Origin: Novosphingobium lindaniclasticum LE124
GTDB taxonomy: Bacteria > Pseudomonadota > Alphaproteobacteria > Sphingomonadales > Sphingomonadaceae
Direction: 5' to 3'
Length of the DNA stretch: 64,000 bases
Assembly (NCBI RefSeq): GCF_000445125.1
Contig: NZ_ATHL01000100.1
Span: 62,001 to 126,000, forward strand
Shown here: one piece after another, positions 25,713 to 35,109 of the stretch
How positions within the stretch are numbered: the first letter of the stretch is position 1
Layout: every line of letters begins with the position of its first letter
Notes under the pieces: generated by a model
Databases searched by the model: none
Seen by the model: only the letters and a program-made list of their open reading frames with translations
Told to the model about the DNA's origin: nothing
Made by a program: the position numbers and the translations under genes

Positions 25713-27005
25713 CTAGCGGGTGATCCTCAGGGCACCGCCGCCGCTCGTCACTTTCCAGCCCTGTCCGCGCAGAGCCGAGGCAAGCCGTTCGCTGCCGCCT
25801 TCGACGGTCACGCGCATCACCGATGTCCCGCCGACCGCAAGGCTCATGGTGGCGGCGCCGCGCACGCCCGGTACGCCGCGCACGGCGGCGAGCGCCGCAT
25901 CGACGGCCGCCGCATCGGGCGAGGCGAACTGGACCGAGACCGTCTCGGCCGGGGCCGTGGACACCGGCGACGGCGTCGAACTGGGCAAGACGATTTCCTG
26001 CGGCAGCGCTTCGATCGGCGCACCGCCCTTGGGCATGAGCTTGGTGCGCAGTTCGGCGAAGGCGCGGTCGAGCACCTGGCCGCTGGTGGTCAGCGTCGGG
26101 TCGGGCCGCAACTCGCCGGCGGCAAGCGCATCGCGATAGAGCCCGTCCATGCGCTGCACCGCCTTGTCGAGCATGCCCGCGAGCTCCTGCTCGCTGCCCG
26201 CGTCCATCTCGAAGGTGCCGAGGAACGTGTTGTCCGGACCGTAGCGGGCTGTGAAGGTGCCGTGGATCGGGCCGCCGGGCCACTGCCGCTCCAGGCGGGC
26301 ATAAGGAATCAGCACGGAGGCGGCGTCGAACTGGTTGAGCACGTTGCGCCACCACAGGCGGCTGCGGCGCGAGGCCTGGCCTGCCGTCAGGATCAGCGAT
26401 TCGCCGCCTGCGCCCACGGGACGCACATAGTCGATCGGACTTTGCGAAGCCTGGAACTCCGCCCAGGCGCGCTGCCAGGGTCCGCGCACTTCGAAGACCT
26501 GCTGCACGCCGCCCGAATAGAGCACGGGCAGGACCAGCATCGGTGCCGAGCGGATCGTTGCGCCGCCGGCGCCGACATATTGCCCGGCGCGCGCCTTGTT
26601 GAAGATGACGCCCAGCGTGGCGATGTAGCGGCGCGGGCCGACCTGTTCCTGGCCGATCACCACGGAGGAGACCATCGCGTCGATCGCCTCCACCGGCATA
26701 TCGGGGCCGCCCAGCTTCTTCCAGGCTTCCTTCTGGGCCAGCTTCCAACCTTCGAGGCGCGCTTCGGCGCCGGTCTTGGCAGTCACGTCGACCTTGATGC
26801 CGTTGACCTGGATATCTTCGGAATTGGCGAGCGGAGCTATGCCGCGATCGCCCTCCACTTGGGCCACAAGGCGATAGCCGCCCACGGCGCCGAGCGCGAG
26901 AATCGCCGCGCCGCCGGCTACGAGCGCCATGCGGCGCACCGTGCTTTCGCCGGAGGCTGCCCCGGACACGCGCCGGAATTTGGGGGAAAATGTCATCGCC
27001 ATCAT
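25713..27005 (-). CDS. Membrane-anchored protein with C-terminal ferredoxin-like domain
   Basis: 430 residues from the first of three close ATG codons (27005, 27002, 26996). One N-terminal helix (about residues 26-46) anchors or exports it. The middle (about 60-330) has the DUF2066-like look (KVDVTAKTGAEARLEGWKLAQKEAWKKLGG). The last ~80 residues (SVQFASPDAAAVDAALAAVRGVPGV) resemble a heavy-metal-associated fold but lack the CxxC pair, so metal binding is not expected. Function is unknown. It is divergent from purM and followed by hdaA. Confidence 0.78.
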   Translation of the reverse strand: MMAMTFSPKFRRVSGAASGESTVRRMALVAGGAAILALGAVGGYRLVAQVEGDRGIAPLANSEDIQVNGIKVDVTAKTGAEARLEGWKLAQKEAWKKLGGPDMPVEAIDAMVSSVVIGQEQVGPRRYIATLGVIFNKARAGQYVGAGGATIRSAPMLVLPVLYSGGVQQVFEVRGPWQRAWAEFQASQSPIDYVRPVGAGGESLILTAGQASRRSRLWWRNVLNQFDAASVLIPYARLERQWPGGPIHGTFTARYGPDNTFLGTFEMDAGSEQELAGMLDKAVQRMDGLYRDALAAGELRPDPTLTTSGQVLDRAFAELRTKLMPKGGAPIEALPQEIVLPSSTPSPVSTAPAETVSVQFASPDAAAVDAALAAVRGVPGVRGAATMSLAVGGTSVMRVTVEGGSERLASALRGQGWKVTSGGGALRITR

Positions 27006-27222
27006 CAAACCGTGGGGCCTTTTGCCCAAACCCTTTCGGAAAACCAAGCCGTAATACGCCGCCTCCCGCAGCGACAGGGGAAGCATGCACAGCCGAAATC
27101 GGCGGAACAGCCCGCGCGAGACCGATCCGCGATAAATTTTTCCGCCCCGATTGCCGGAAATATCCCTGCCGAAACCCAAGCTCGGGCGTGACAGCGCCGC
27201 GTTTGCGCACTATGCGCGCGCA

Positions 27223-28326
27223 ATGTCCGACGATAACACCCCGAAGAGCTATTCCTACGAGCAGGCCGGCGTCTCCATCGCTGCCGGCAACGCGCTGGTG
27301 AAGGCCATCGCCCCGCTCGCGAAATCCACCGCGCGCCCCGGCGCCGATGCGGAACTGGGGGGCTTCGGCGGTTTCTTCGACCCGCGCGCGGCAGGTTACA
27401 AGGACCCGCTGCTGGTGGCCGCCAACGACGGCGTCGGCACCAAGGTCAAGTTGGCGATCGACCATGACCGCCACGATCATATCGGCATCGACCTCGTCGC
27501 CATGTGCGTGAACGACCTTATCGTCCAGGGCGCGGAGCCGCTCTTCTTCCTCGACTACTTCGCCACCGGAAAGCTGGAGAACGGCGTCGCCGAGCGTGTC
27601 GTCGCAGGTATCGCCGAAGGCTGCCGCATTTCCGGCTGCGCCCTGATCGGCGGCGAGACCGCCGAGATGCCGGGCATGTATGCCGTCGGCGACTACGACC
27701 TCGCGGGCTTCTGCGTCGGCGCCGTGGAACGCGGCGAGCAGCTGACCGGCGACAAGGTTGCCGATGGCGACGTGCTGCTGGGTCTCGCCTCCTCGGGCGT
27801 CCACTCGAACGGCTATTCGCTGGTTCGCCGCCTCGCCGAGGACAAGGGTTGGAAGCTGGACCGCCCTGCCCTGTTCGATTCGGACACGCTGCTGATCGAC
27901 GCGCTGATCGCGCCGACGCGCATCTACGTGAAGAGCCTGCTGCCGTTCATCCGCTCCGGCCGAATCAATGCCCTTGCCCACATCACCGGCGGCGGCCTGC
28001 TGGAGAACATCCCCCGCGTCCTGCCCAAGGGCCTCCACGCCCGGATCGACGCCGGTGCCTGGGAGCAGCCGCGCCTGATGGCCTTCCTCCAGGCCCAGGG
28101 CAACATCGAGCCCGGCGAGATGGCCCGCACCTTCAATTGCGGCATCGGCATGGTGCTTGCGGTTCCGGCGGATGGCGTGGCCGCGCTCAAGTCCGAACTG
28201 GAAGCGGCCGGAGAGACCGTCTTCGTGATCGGCATCGTCGAAGAAGGCCAAAAGGGCTGCACCGTGCAGGGCAGCGCCGAAGTCTGGTCCGCTCGCGAGG
28301 ACTGGGAAGCCGTGCACCTTGGATGA
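27223..28326 (+). CDS. purM: Phosphoribosylformylglycinamidine cyclo-ligase (AIR synthetase)
   Basis: 367 residues. PurM closes the imidazole ring in step five of purine synthesis using ATP. Seen: [77 protein letters not shown] and [19 protein letters not shown] at 27223 is supported by the normal N-terminus. The final codons overlap the start of purN by 8 nt, so the two are translated together. Confidence 0.97.
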   Translation: MSDDNTPKSYSYEQAGVSIAAGNALVKAIAPLAKSTARPGADAELGGFGGFFDPRAAGYKDPLLVAANDGVGTKVKLAIDHDRHDHIGIDLVAMCVNDLIVQGAEPLFFLDYFATGKLENGVAERVVAGIAEGCRISGCALIGGETAEMPGMYAVGDYDLAGFCVGAVERGEQLTGDKVADGDVLLGLASSGVHSNGYSLVRRLAEDKGWKLDRPALFDSDTLLIDALIAPTRIYVKSLLPFIRSGRINALAHITGGGLLENIPRVLPKGLHARIDAGAWEQPRLMAFLQAQGNIEPGEMARTFNCGIGMVLAVPADGVAALKSELEAAGETVFVIGIVEEGQKGCTVQGSAEVWSAREDWEAVHLG

Positions 28327-29284
28327 GAGGGCCTCAGGGAAGGCTAAAGTCGCTGTCCTGATCTCAGGCAGCGGCACCAACATGGCCGCCCTGCTCTACG
28401 CCAGCCGCTTCGAGGATTGTCCCTATGAGATCGTCCTCGTCGCCAGCAACCGGCCGGACGCGGGCGGCCTCGCCCTTGCCGCCGCCGAGGGCGTGGCGAC
28501 TTTCGCGCTGAGCCACAAGGGCTTTTCCCGCGAAGAGCACGATGCGGCCATGGACGCGGCGATCCGCGAATCCGGTGCACAGTGGATCGCGCTCGCGGGC
28601 TATATGCGCATTCTGACCGAAGGCTTCGTGCGAGGTTGGGAAGGCCGGATGGTCAACATCCACCCTTCGCTCCTGCCGAAGTATACCGGCCTCCACACTC
28701 ACCAGCGCGCGATCGACGCAGGCGACAGCCATGGCGGCGTCAGCGTCCACCTTGTCATTCCCGAGCTGGATGAAGGCCCCATCCTCGGCCAGATCCCCGT
28801 CGCCATCGTTCCCGGAGACACGGCCGAGGCACTCGCCGCGCGCGTGCTGATGGCCGAGCACCAACTCTACTCGCGGTGCCTGGCGGAACTGGTCGTGCGC
28901 GAATCGAGCCCGGAATGGCTGCTGGATCGTGTGCGCGAACGCGCCATGGCACTGCCGGAAGCCGACGAGGTCGAGAGCCACGGCATGCCCTGCTTCGGCG
29001 TGATCAAGGGGAAGAAGTTCGCCTATTTCACTTCGAACCATCATGCCGACGGCCGCACCGCCCTGCTCGTAAAGATCAGCGGAGCCGACGAGCAGGCGAT
29101 GCTGATCGAGCAGGACGCAGGTCGTTACTTCCGCCCCGCCTACTTCGGAGACGGCTGGATTGGGATCCGTCTGGATCTTGGCGAGAACGATTGGGACGCG
29201 ATCGGAGCATGGCTCACTCGATCTTGGCGCGCGATCGCGCCGAAGAAGCTGACTTCACTCATGGATGCCGCCGACCAGTTCTGA
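28319..29284 (+). CDS. purN: Phosphoribosylglycinamide formyltransferase fused to an MmcQ/YjbR-like domain
   Basis: 321 residues against about 190-215 for ordinary PurN. Residues 9-205 are a complete PurN with LISGSGTNM, the catalytic Asn113 and His115 in [23 protein letters not shown] and Asp151 in LDEGPI. Residues 206-315 continue without a break into an MmcQ/YjbR-like fold ([47 protein letters not shown]). The start is TTG at 28319, 9 nt after GGGAAG; no ATG or GTG precedes the first strand. Together with purM it forms an overlapping pair. Confidence 0.94.
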   Translation: MDERASGKAKVAVLISGSGTNMAALLYASRFEDCPYEIVLVASNRPDAGGLALAAAEGVATFALSHKGFSREEHDAAMDAAIRESGAQWIALAGYMRILTEGFVRGWEGRMVNIHPSLLPKYTGLHTHQRAIDAGDSHGGVSVHLVIPELDEGPILGQIPVAIVPGDTAEALAARVLMAEHQLYSRCLAELVVRESSPEWLLDRVRERAMALPEADEVESHGMPCFGVIKGKKFAYFTSNHHADGRTALLVKISGADEQAMLIEQDAGRYFRPAYFGDGWIGIRLDLGENDWDAIGAWLTRSWRAIAPKKLTSLMDAADQF

Positions 29285-29344
29285 GCACGCGCTTTAGCCG
29301 CGTCCATCGTCGTTCCGATTGAGGCAGGGGGCGGGTATGCGCAA

Positions 29345-29599
29345 TCAGGCCCCCACTGCCCCTGCATCCCGGATCATCCGCCCGAGCTGGTCGAGCAGGC
29401 AAAGCCGTTCCTTCTTGAGATCCTCCAGCCTGGTATCGGACGCAGCATCCAGTTCCGTTTCGATCCGGTAGATCGCGCCGTTCACCTCGTCATAACGGTC
29501 GGCCAGCACCGCGAAGTGGCCGCGCGTGGCCTTGAGGTGCTTCAGGACTTCGAGATCGTCCGGAAACTCGGCGGCGAGTTCGTGGGCTTTGTGGGACAT
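29345..29599 (-). CDS. YdcH-family small protein (DUF465)
   Basis: 84 residues from ATG at 29599, which follows GAGGAGAC. The chain is a predicted helical hairpin (HKAHELAAEFPDDLEVLKHLKA... LKKERLCLLDQLGRMI) typical of DUF465/YdcH, a cytoplasmic family of unknown function. The open frame upstream to 29683 is not needed. Confidence 0.85.
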   Translation of the reverse strand: MSHKAHELAAEFPDDLEVLKHLKATRGHFAVLADRYDEVNGAIYRIETELDAASDTRLEDLKKERLCLLDQLGRMIRDAGAVGA

Positions 29600-29686
29600 C
29601 GGGTCTCCTCTTCGCTCCAATCGCATCAACGGCGTGATCGCAGGATAGTCTGCCCTTGCCGACGCTGCCTTGCGCGGGATCAATCC

Positions 29687-29932
29687 TCAGATCTCGGAAT
29701 AATCGACTTGCGGTCGGCTTTCTCGCGTACCGCGATAACGCTTTTCAGGTTCCGACGGATCCGCGGTGATCACCACATGATCGTCGTGCACCTCGACCAG
29801 CGTTCCCACGAACGGCAGGCCTTCCAGACCGCCGTTCACGCGGTAACTCACCATGTCTCCCACTTTGAAGGTCTTCTCGTCAAAGTTGAAGGCGAACGGA
29901 CAGACTTCGTCAGACGTACCCAGGCCCTGCAT
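29687..29932 (-). CDS. Small conserved hypothetical protein, SH3-like
   Basis: 81 residues. The strand-rich core FKVGDMVSYRVNGGLEGLPFVGTLVEVHDDHVVIT suggests a small beta-barrel (KOW/SH3-like), followed by a polar, charged C-terminal tail. I do not recognise a named family. It is on the same strand as the YdcH gene, 87 nt upstream of it. Confidence 0.72.
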   Translation of the reverse strand: MQGLGTSDEVCPFAFNFDEKTFKVGDMVSYRVNGGLEGLPFVGTLVEVHDDHVVITADPSEPEKRYRGTRESRPQVDYSEI

Positions 29933-29984
29933 CGTCGCTCTCCGGTTTTTCCAAAGCCTAACGCAAAAGGCGTGTTCGCCAAAA

Positions 29985-30015
29985 ACAAAAAGGCCGCCCC
30001 GGAGGACGGCCTTTT
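29985..30015 (-). terminator. Terminator of ndk
   Basis: GGCCGCCC (29992-29999) pairs with GGACGGCC (30004-30011), with one G-T pair. On the minus strand it is followed by a U run (AAAAACAAAAA at 29981-29991 on the plus strand). It lies about 22 nt after the ndk stop. Confidence 0.85.
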
Positions 30016-30037
30016 CTGATCGAATGACGCCTTAGCT

Positions 30038-30460
30038 TCAGCCGACGATTTCTTCCGGCTTGAAGAAGTAGGCGATCTCGATCGCCGCGTTCTCGTCCGA
30101 GTCCGAACCGTGGACCGAATTGGCTTCGATCGATTCGGCGAAGGTCTTGCGGATGGTACCTTCGGCAGCGTCGGCCGGGTTCGTGGCGCCCATTACGTCG
30201 CGGTTGCGCTTCACGGCATCTTCGCCTTCGAGAACCTGCACGACTACCGGGCCGGAGATCATGAAGGAAACCAGGTCGTTGAAGAAAGGACGCTCCTTGT
30301 GGACCGCGTAGAAGCCCTCGGCCTGCTCCTGCGAGAGCTGGATGCGCTTCGAAGCGACGACGCGCAGGCCGGCTTCCTCAAGCAGCTTGGTAACGCCGCC
30401 GGTCAGGTTGCGGCGGGTCGCGTCGGGCTTGATGATCGAAAAGGTGCGGGTGACCGCCAT
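30038..30460 (-). CDS. ndk: Nucleoside diphosphate kinase
   Basis: 140 residues. Ndk equalises nucleoside triphosphates through a phospho-His. The active-site motif NSVHGSDS with its His is present, as are [12 protein letters not shown] at the N-terminus and [16 protein letters not shown]. The start at 30460 gives the standard [13 protein letters not shown]. It has its own terminator. Confidence 0.97.
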   Translation of the reverse strand: MAVTRTFSIIKPDATRRNLTGGVTKLLEEAGLRVVASKRIQLSQEQAEGFYAVHKERPFFNDLVSFMISGPVVVQVLEGEDAVKRNRDVMGATNPADAAEGTIRKTFAESIEANSVHGSDSDENAAIEIAYFFKPEEIVG

Positions 30461-30596
30461 GGTAGGTTCCTTGAAAAAAGGGTTGGAATCTTGCGCGCGC
30501 CAGTAGCCGGGAACGGGCCGGATCGCAAGGCGGGCGAGATTAACTTGCGGTCGTGATGCTTCATCGTCGTCCCGGACTCGATCCGGGCCGACGGGA

Positions 30597-31034
30597 TCAG
30601 GCAGCCTGGACCCAGCGCCCGCCGTCCTGTTTCCAATAGTGATGCTCCACGCCTTCGCGGGTGCGCAGCATGCGCCAGGTGTCTCGCGCGTGCTGCAGCG
30701 TGGTTTCGTCGAACAGGAAGAAAGTGCGCTCGAACGGCGTCTCGCCTTCCCGCCACTGGCCGTCGGCGATCGCCAGGAACTTCGCGCCATTGGCGGGTTC
30801 AGGCGTTTCAGACAGCAGGATCGGCTGGCGATCCTCGTTGCCGTCGCCTGCGAAGCCGTTGGCCAGGAAGCTCTCCGGGCCCACGGACCACAGGGCCTGG
30901 CAGATGCGCTGGCGCTGGCCGAGATCGGCGGAGACGACGAGCAGGCGCCCGCCATTCCCCGCAACCTTTCCGGCGATCAGCGCCAGGGCGCTTTCGGCAG
31001 GGTCGCGACTGAGCTGATAGAAATCGACGCGCAT
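30597..31034 (-). CDS. holC: DNA polymerase III subunit chi
   Basis: 145 residues. The chi subunit links the clamp loader to SSB. Typical opening [24 protein letters not shown], a central strand ([20 protein letters not shown]) and FLFDE near residue 105. It lies 21 nt after the pepA stop on the same strand, the usual pepA-holC arrangement. Confidence 0.92.
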   Translation of the reverse strand: MRVDFYQLSRDPAESALALIAGKVAGNGGRLLVVSADLGQRQRICQALWSVGPESFLANGFAGDGNEDRQPILLSETPEPANGAKFLAIADGQWREGETPFERTFFLFDETTLQHARDTWRMLRTREGVEHHYWKQDGGRWVQAA

Positions 31035-31055
31035 GTCGCGGCCCTGCCGTTCGGC

Positions 31056-32519
31056 TTACGCTTCGAGAGTGTCGCGGACGAAGCGATCGAGCAGGCGCAC
31101 GCCGAAGCCGGAAGCGCCCTTGTCCCAGGTCGCCCCCGGCTTGTCGGTCCACACGGTTCCGGCAATGTCGAGGTGCGCCCAGGGGGTGTCGTTCTCGATG
31201 AAGCGCAGCAGGAACTGCGCTGCCGTGATCGAGCCGCCGAAGCGCGGGCCGACGTTCTTGATGTCGGCGATCGGGCTGTCGATCATCTTGTCGTAGTTCG
31301 GCCCCATGGGCATGCGCCACAGGCGGTCGCCCGAAGCGTCGCCGGCGGCGGTGAGCTGCGCGGCAAGCTCGTCGTTGTTCGAGAACAGGCCCGCGTATTC
31401 GTGCGCAAGGGTAATGAGGATGGCGCCGGTCAGCGTCGCAAGGTCGATGACCTTGGCGGGCTTGTACTCGCGCTGCACCCAAGTCAGCGCGTCGCAGAGC
31501 ACCAGACGGCCTTCGGCATCGGTGTTGATCACTTCGATGGTCTGGCCGGACAGCGAGGTGACGACGTCACCGGGGCGCTGGGCATTGCCGTCGGGCATGT
31601 TTTCCACAAGTCCGCAGACGCCGATCACATTGGCCTTAGCCTTTCGCAGCGCCAGAGCGAGCATGGTGCCAGCCACCGCACCGGCGCCGCCCATGTCCCA
31701 CTTCATGTCTTCCATGCCGGCCGCCGGCTTGATCGAGATGCCGCCGGTGTCGAAAGTCACGCCCTTGCCGACGAAGGCGACCGGGGCCTCGCCCGCCGTG
31801 CCGCCGAGCCATTCCATGACCAGCAGACGGGCAGGACGCACCGATCCCTGCGCCACGCCGAGCAGCGAGCCCATGCCGAGTTCGGCCATTTCCTTGTCGT
31901 CGAGCACGCGCACCTTGAGGCCGCTGCCCGCCACTTTCGCCTCGACACGGGCCACGAAGGATTCGGGATAGATCACGTTGGCCGGCTCGGTCACGAGTTC
32001 GCGGGTGAACGAGACGCCGGCCACGATCGCCTGCTCGACCGCCCAGACCGCCTCGGTGCCTTCCGGCGCGCCGACTACGGCGATGTCCCCAAGGCTGGGC
32101 TTCGCGTCGTCGGCCAGCTTCGTGCGGTAGGTGTCGAGGCGCCATGCGCGCAGCACCGCGCCGAGCAGCGCAGCTGCCGCTTCGTCAGCCGAGAGGCCTG
32201 CGCCGGTCAGGTCCAGCGTGACGGCCGTCTCGCCCGAAGTCAGGTACTTGCCGACAACGGCCGCGCCGGCGCGCTCGATCGCGCTCTTGCGATCCGCCGC
32301 GTCGGCCGCGCCGATGCCGGCCAGCGCCACGCGCACGGTCTTGCCGTCACGCTCGACGAAGCCTTCGAAGATCTGTCCGGCCTTGCCGGTGAAGCGCGAG
32401 ACCTTGGCGCCTTCCACGAGAACCGGCTCGATATCGGCGGGAATCGAATCCTGGTTCACGAAGCGGGCAACGAGACGCGCCGAGGCGGCGGCAGCAGCGT
32501 CAAGGAACTGGATATTCAT
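31056..32519 (-). CDS. pepA: Leucyl aminopeptidase (M17)
   Basis: 487 residues. PepA is a hexameric cytosolic di-metal aminopeptidase. The metal and catalytic segments are complete: GKGVTFDTGGISIKPAAGMEDMKWDMGGAGA and the family signature NTDAEGRLVLCDAL. The start at 32519 (MNIQFLD) is standard; the longer open frame upstream overlaps the divergent lptD region. It is divergent from lptD, with about 95 nt between the starts. Confidence 0.96.
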   Translation of the reverse strand: MNIQFLDAAAAASARLVARFVNQDSIPADIEPVLVEGAKVSRFTGKAGQIFEGFVERDGKTVRVALAGIGAADAADRKSAIERAGAAVVGKYLTSGETAVTLDLTGAGLSADEAAAALLGAVLRAWRLDTYRTKLADDAKPSLGDIAVVGAPEGTEAVWAVEQAIVAGVSFTRELVTEPANVIYPESFVARVEAKVAGSGLKVRVLDDKEMAELGMGSLLGVAQGSVRPARLLVMEWLGGTAGEAPVAFVGKGVTFDTGGISIKPAAGMEDMKWDMGGAGAVAGTMLALALRKAKANVIGVCGLVENMPDGNAQRPGDVVTSLSGQTIEVINTDAEGRLVLCDALTWVQREYKPAKVIDLATLTGAILITLAHEYAGLFSNNDELAAQLTAAGDASGDRLWRMPMGPNYDKMIDSPIADIKNVGPRFGGSITAAQFLLRFIENDTPWAHLDIAGTVWTDKPGATWDKGASGFGVRLLDRFVRDTLEA

Positions 32520-32613
32520 GAGATCTCCTGAATCACGTGGGCGAGCGCCGATGTTGTGCGCTTCGCCGCAACAGCGGATTGCAGTTAGGCACAGGCGGTG
32601 CGATAGGCAAGGG

Positions 32614-34917
32614 ATGCTCCCTGCCGCGCCGACCTTGCTGCAAGCCCCTATCCGCCGCTTGCGACCCGTATCGCTGAGCGCGATCGCCCTTGGAATCGCC
32701 GCGTTCGGCCTGCCTTCGCCGGCGGTCGCGCAGGACCTTTCGCGTCCCGTGGACACCGGCCCGATCGAAGGCGCGCCTGCCGCCCCGCCCCCTTCGACCG
32801 ATACGCAAGTGCCGATCGCCTTCGAGGCGGACACCGTCGAATATGACCAGAACGACGAGTTCGTAACTGCCACGGGCAATGTCGTGCTGCGCAAGGACCG
32901 ACAATCCGTTCGCGCCGACAAGGTGACCTGGAACCGCAAAACGGGGCAGATCCTGGGCAGCGGCAATGTCCGCATGGTCGATCAGGACGGCAACCAGCTC
33001 TATACCGAAAGCGTCGAGCTGACCGACGAACTCAAGACCGGCATGATGGAGAACCTGCTTCTCGTGATGCGCCAGGGCGGCCGCCTGGCCGCGAACAAGG
33101 GCGAACGGATCGCCAATGGCGACGTCGTCCTCCAGCGTGCCGCCTATACCGGCTGCGCTGTGGAAAATGACGAGGGTTGCCCGAAGAAGCCGACCTGGCG
33201 GGTGGTGGCGAAGACGGTCGTCTACAGCGAGACGCAGAACCGCGTCCGCTTCAGCGATGCCCGGCTGGAGCTGTTCGGCGCGGTGCAACTTCCCTTGTTC
33301 GGCCTCTCCGTCAGCACCAATGGCGGCGCGGTTTCCGGTTTCCTGGTGCCGGACTTGCGGTCCAGCCCGTCGAACGGCATCGAAGTAGCGCAGTCCTACT
33401 ATTGGCGCATCGCTGACAACCGCGATCTCACCGGCTCGCTTCACGCCTATACCAAGGCGGCGCCGATGGCCTCGTTCCAGTACCGCGCGCTTACCGATAT
33501 CGGCGCCTATCAGATCACCGGTTACGCGACCTCGAGCAACCGCATCCCGATCAACAGCAACAACCCGGACCCGAACCGCGAACGCGCCTTCCGCGGCTAT
33601 GTCTTCGCCAACGGCAAGTTCCAGCTCGACGAGAACTGGAGCGTCACCGCCTCGATCCGCCGCGCCACCGACCGCACTTTCGTGCGCCGCTACGACATCT
33701 CGCGTGACGATCGCCTGCGCTCGTCGGTGGAACTGGAGCGGATCGGCCAGGACAGCTACTTCTCCTTCGCCGGCTATGCCACGCAGACCCTGCAATCGAG
33801 CCGCAACCAGGGCCAGATCCCGGTGGCGCTGCCGGTGCTGGACTATCGTCACCGGTTCGACGAGCCGCTGCTGGGCGGCAGGATCGAGACTCAGGTCAAT
33901 ACGATGGCTCTCACCCGCGTTGACGGGCAGGACACCCAGCGCGCGTTCGCCGCGACGCAGTGGTCTCTTCGCAAGCTCACAGGCATGGGCCAGGAGGTAA
34001 CCCTGACCGGGCTGGTGCGCGGCGACGTCTACCATTCGGATGAGAACGACCTGACGCCGACCGCGCTCTACCGCGGACAGGCCGGCTGGGAAGGACGCGG
34101 CATAGCGCTGGCCGCGGTGGACGTGAAATGGCCTCTGGTCGGACAGGTCTTCGGCGGCAGCCAGGTGCTGACGCCCCGCGTCCAGCTGGTCGCCGCGCCG
34201 AAGATCAAGAACCTTGCGATCCCGAACGAGGATTCGCGGGCGATCGAGCTTGAGGACTCCAACCTCTTCGCACTCAACCGCTTCCCCGGCTATGACCGCT
34301 TCGAAGACGGCGTGCGCTTCACCTACGGCGTCGACTGGATGTTCGAGCGGCCGCGCTGGCGCATCAAATCCACCATCGGGCAGTCGATCCGGCTCAGCAA
34401 CAAGCCGTCGATACTGCCCGACGGCACTGGTCTTGCCAGCAAGACGTCGGACATCGTCGGCCGCACGGAAGTCCGCTACCGCAACTTCTTCAACATCATC
34501 CACCGATACCGCGTCGACAAGGACACGCTGGCGGTTCGCCGCAACGAGTTCGACATCTCGCTCGGCAACAACCAGACCTATCTGGAATTCGGCTACACCA
34601 AGCTCAATCGCGATATCGCCATGGGGATCGAGGACTTGCGCGATCGCGAGGAAGTTCGCGCCGCCGGCCGCGTCGCTTTCGCGAACTACTGGTCTTTGTT
34701 CGGCTCCGCCGTGGTCAACCTGACCGACCGCGCCGAAGATCCCACTTATGGCTCGGACGGGTTCCAGCCCCTGCGCTCTCGCCTGGGCATGGCCTACGAG
34801 GACGACTGCCTCCAGATCTCGTTCACCTGGCGCCGCGATTACGTGACCTTCGGCGACGCCCGCAAGGGCAACTCGTTCCAGCTCGGCTTCGCGCTCAAGA
34901 ACATCGGCGCGTGGTGA
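32614..34917 (+). CDS. lptD: LPS-assembly outer-membrane protein LptD
   Basis: 767 residues. LptD with LptE inserts lipopolysaccharide in the outer leaflet. An export signal ends near AVAQDL (about residue 40). The OstA/LptA-like domain follows (IAFEADTVEYDQNDEFVTATGNVVLRKDRQSV) and then a long beta-barrel ending in a Trp (NIGAW). The Cys pairs used for disulfides can be sought at GCAVENDEGC and DDCLQ; the N-terminal pair of E. coli is not evident. It leads the lptD-surA-pdxA-rsmA row. Confidence 0.94.
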   Translation: MLPAAPTLLQAPIRRLRPVSLSAIALGIAAFGLPSPAVAQDLSRPVDTGPIEGAPAAPPPSTDTQVPIAFEADTVEYDQNDEFVTATGNVVLRKDRQSVRADKVTWNRKTGQILGSGNVRMVDQDGNQLYTESVELTDELKTGMMENLLLVMRQGGRLAANKGERIANGDVVLQRAAYTGCAVENDEGCPKKPTWRVVAKTVVYSETQNRVRFSDARLELFGAVQLPLFGLSVSTNGGAVSGFLVPDLRSSPSNGIEVAQSYYWRIADNRDLTGSLHAYTKAAPMASFQYRALTDIGAYQITGYATSSNRIPINSNNPDPNRERAFRGYVFANGKFQLDENWSVTASIRRATDRTFVRRYDISRDDRLRSSVELERIGQDSYFSFAGYATQTLQSSRNQGQIPVALPVLDYRHRFDEPLLGGRIETQVNTMALTRVDGQDTQRAFAATQWSLRKLTGMGQEVTLTGLVRGDVYHSDENDLTPTALYRGQAGWEGRGIALAAVDVKWPLVGQVFGGSQVLTPRVQLVAAPKIKNLAIPNEDSRAIELEDSNLFALNRFPGYDRFEDGVRFTYGVDWMFERPRWRIKSTIGQSIRLSNKPSILPDGTGLASKTSDIVGRTEVRYRNFFNIIHRYRVDKDTLAVRRNEFDISLGNNQTYLEFGYTKLNRDIAMGIEDLRDREEVRAAGRVAFANYWSLFGSAVVNLTDRAEDPTYGSDGFQPLRSRLGMAYEDDCLQISFTWRRDYVTFGDARKGNSFQLGFALKNIGAW

Positions 34918-35109
34918 GGCTCTCCGTGATGCAAGGCCGCGACGACGGGCGGAGCCGCCGTCGTTGGCACACCGCACCAAAGCGGCTATCGGACGTGCTC
35001 AGTTTCGGTTAAGCCGCGAGCCGACAATAGGGGCGGGATGCGTCCCTCGGCGAAGTTCTCCATCGCAGCGGCATCGGCCGAGTGGGTCGAATACGGGATA
35101 TAGGTCAAG

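Noticed and set aside
25456..28383. A 975-residue open frame on the minus strand across purM, the membrane-anchored protein and hdaA
   Set aside because: It lacks family features and covers three well-supported genes in other frames.
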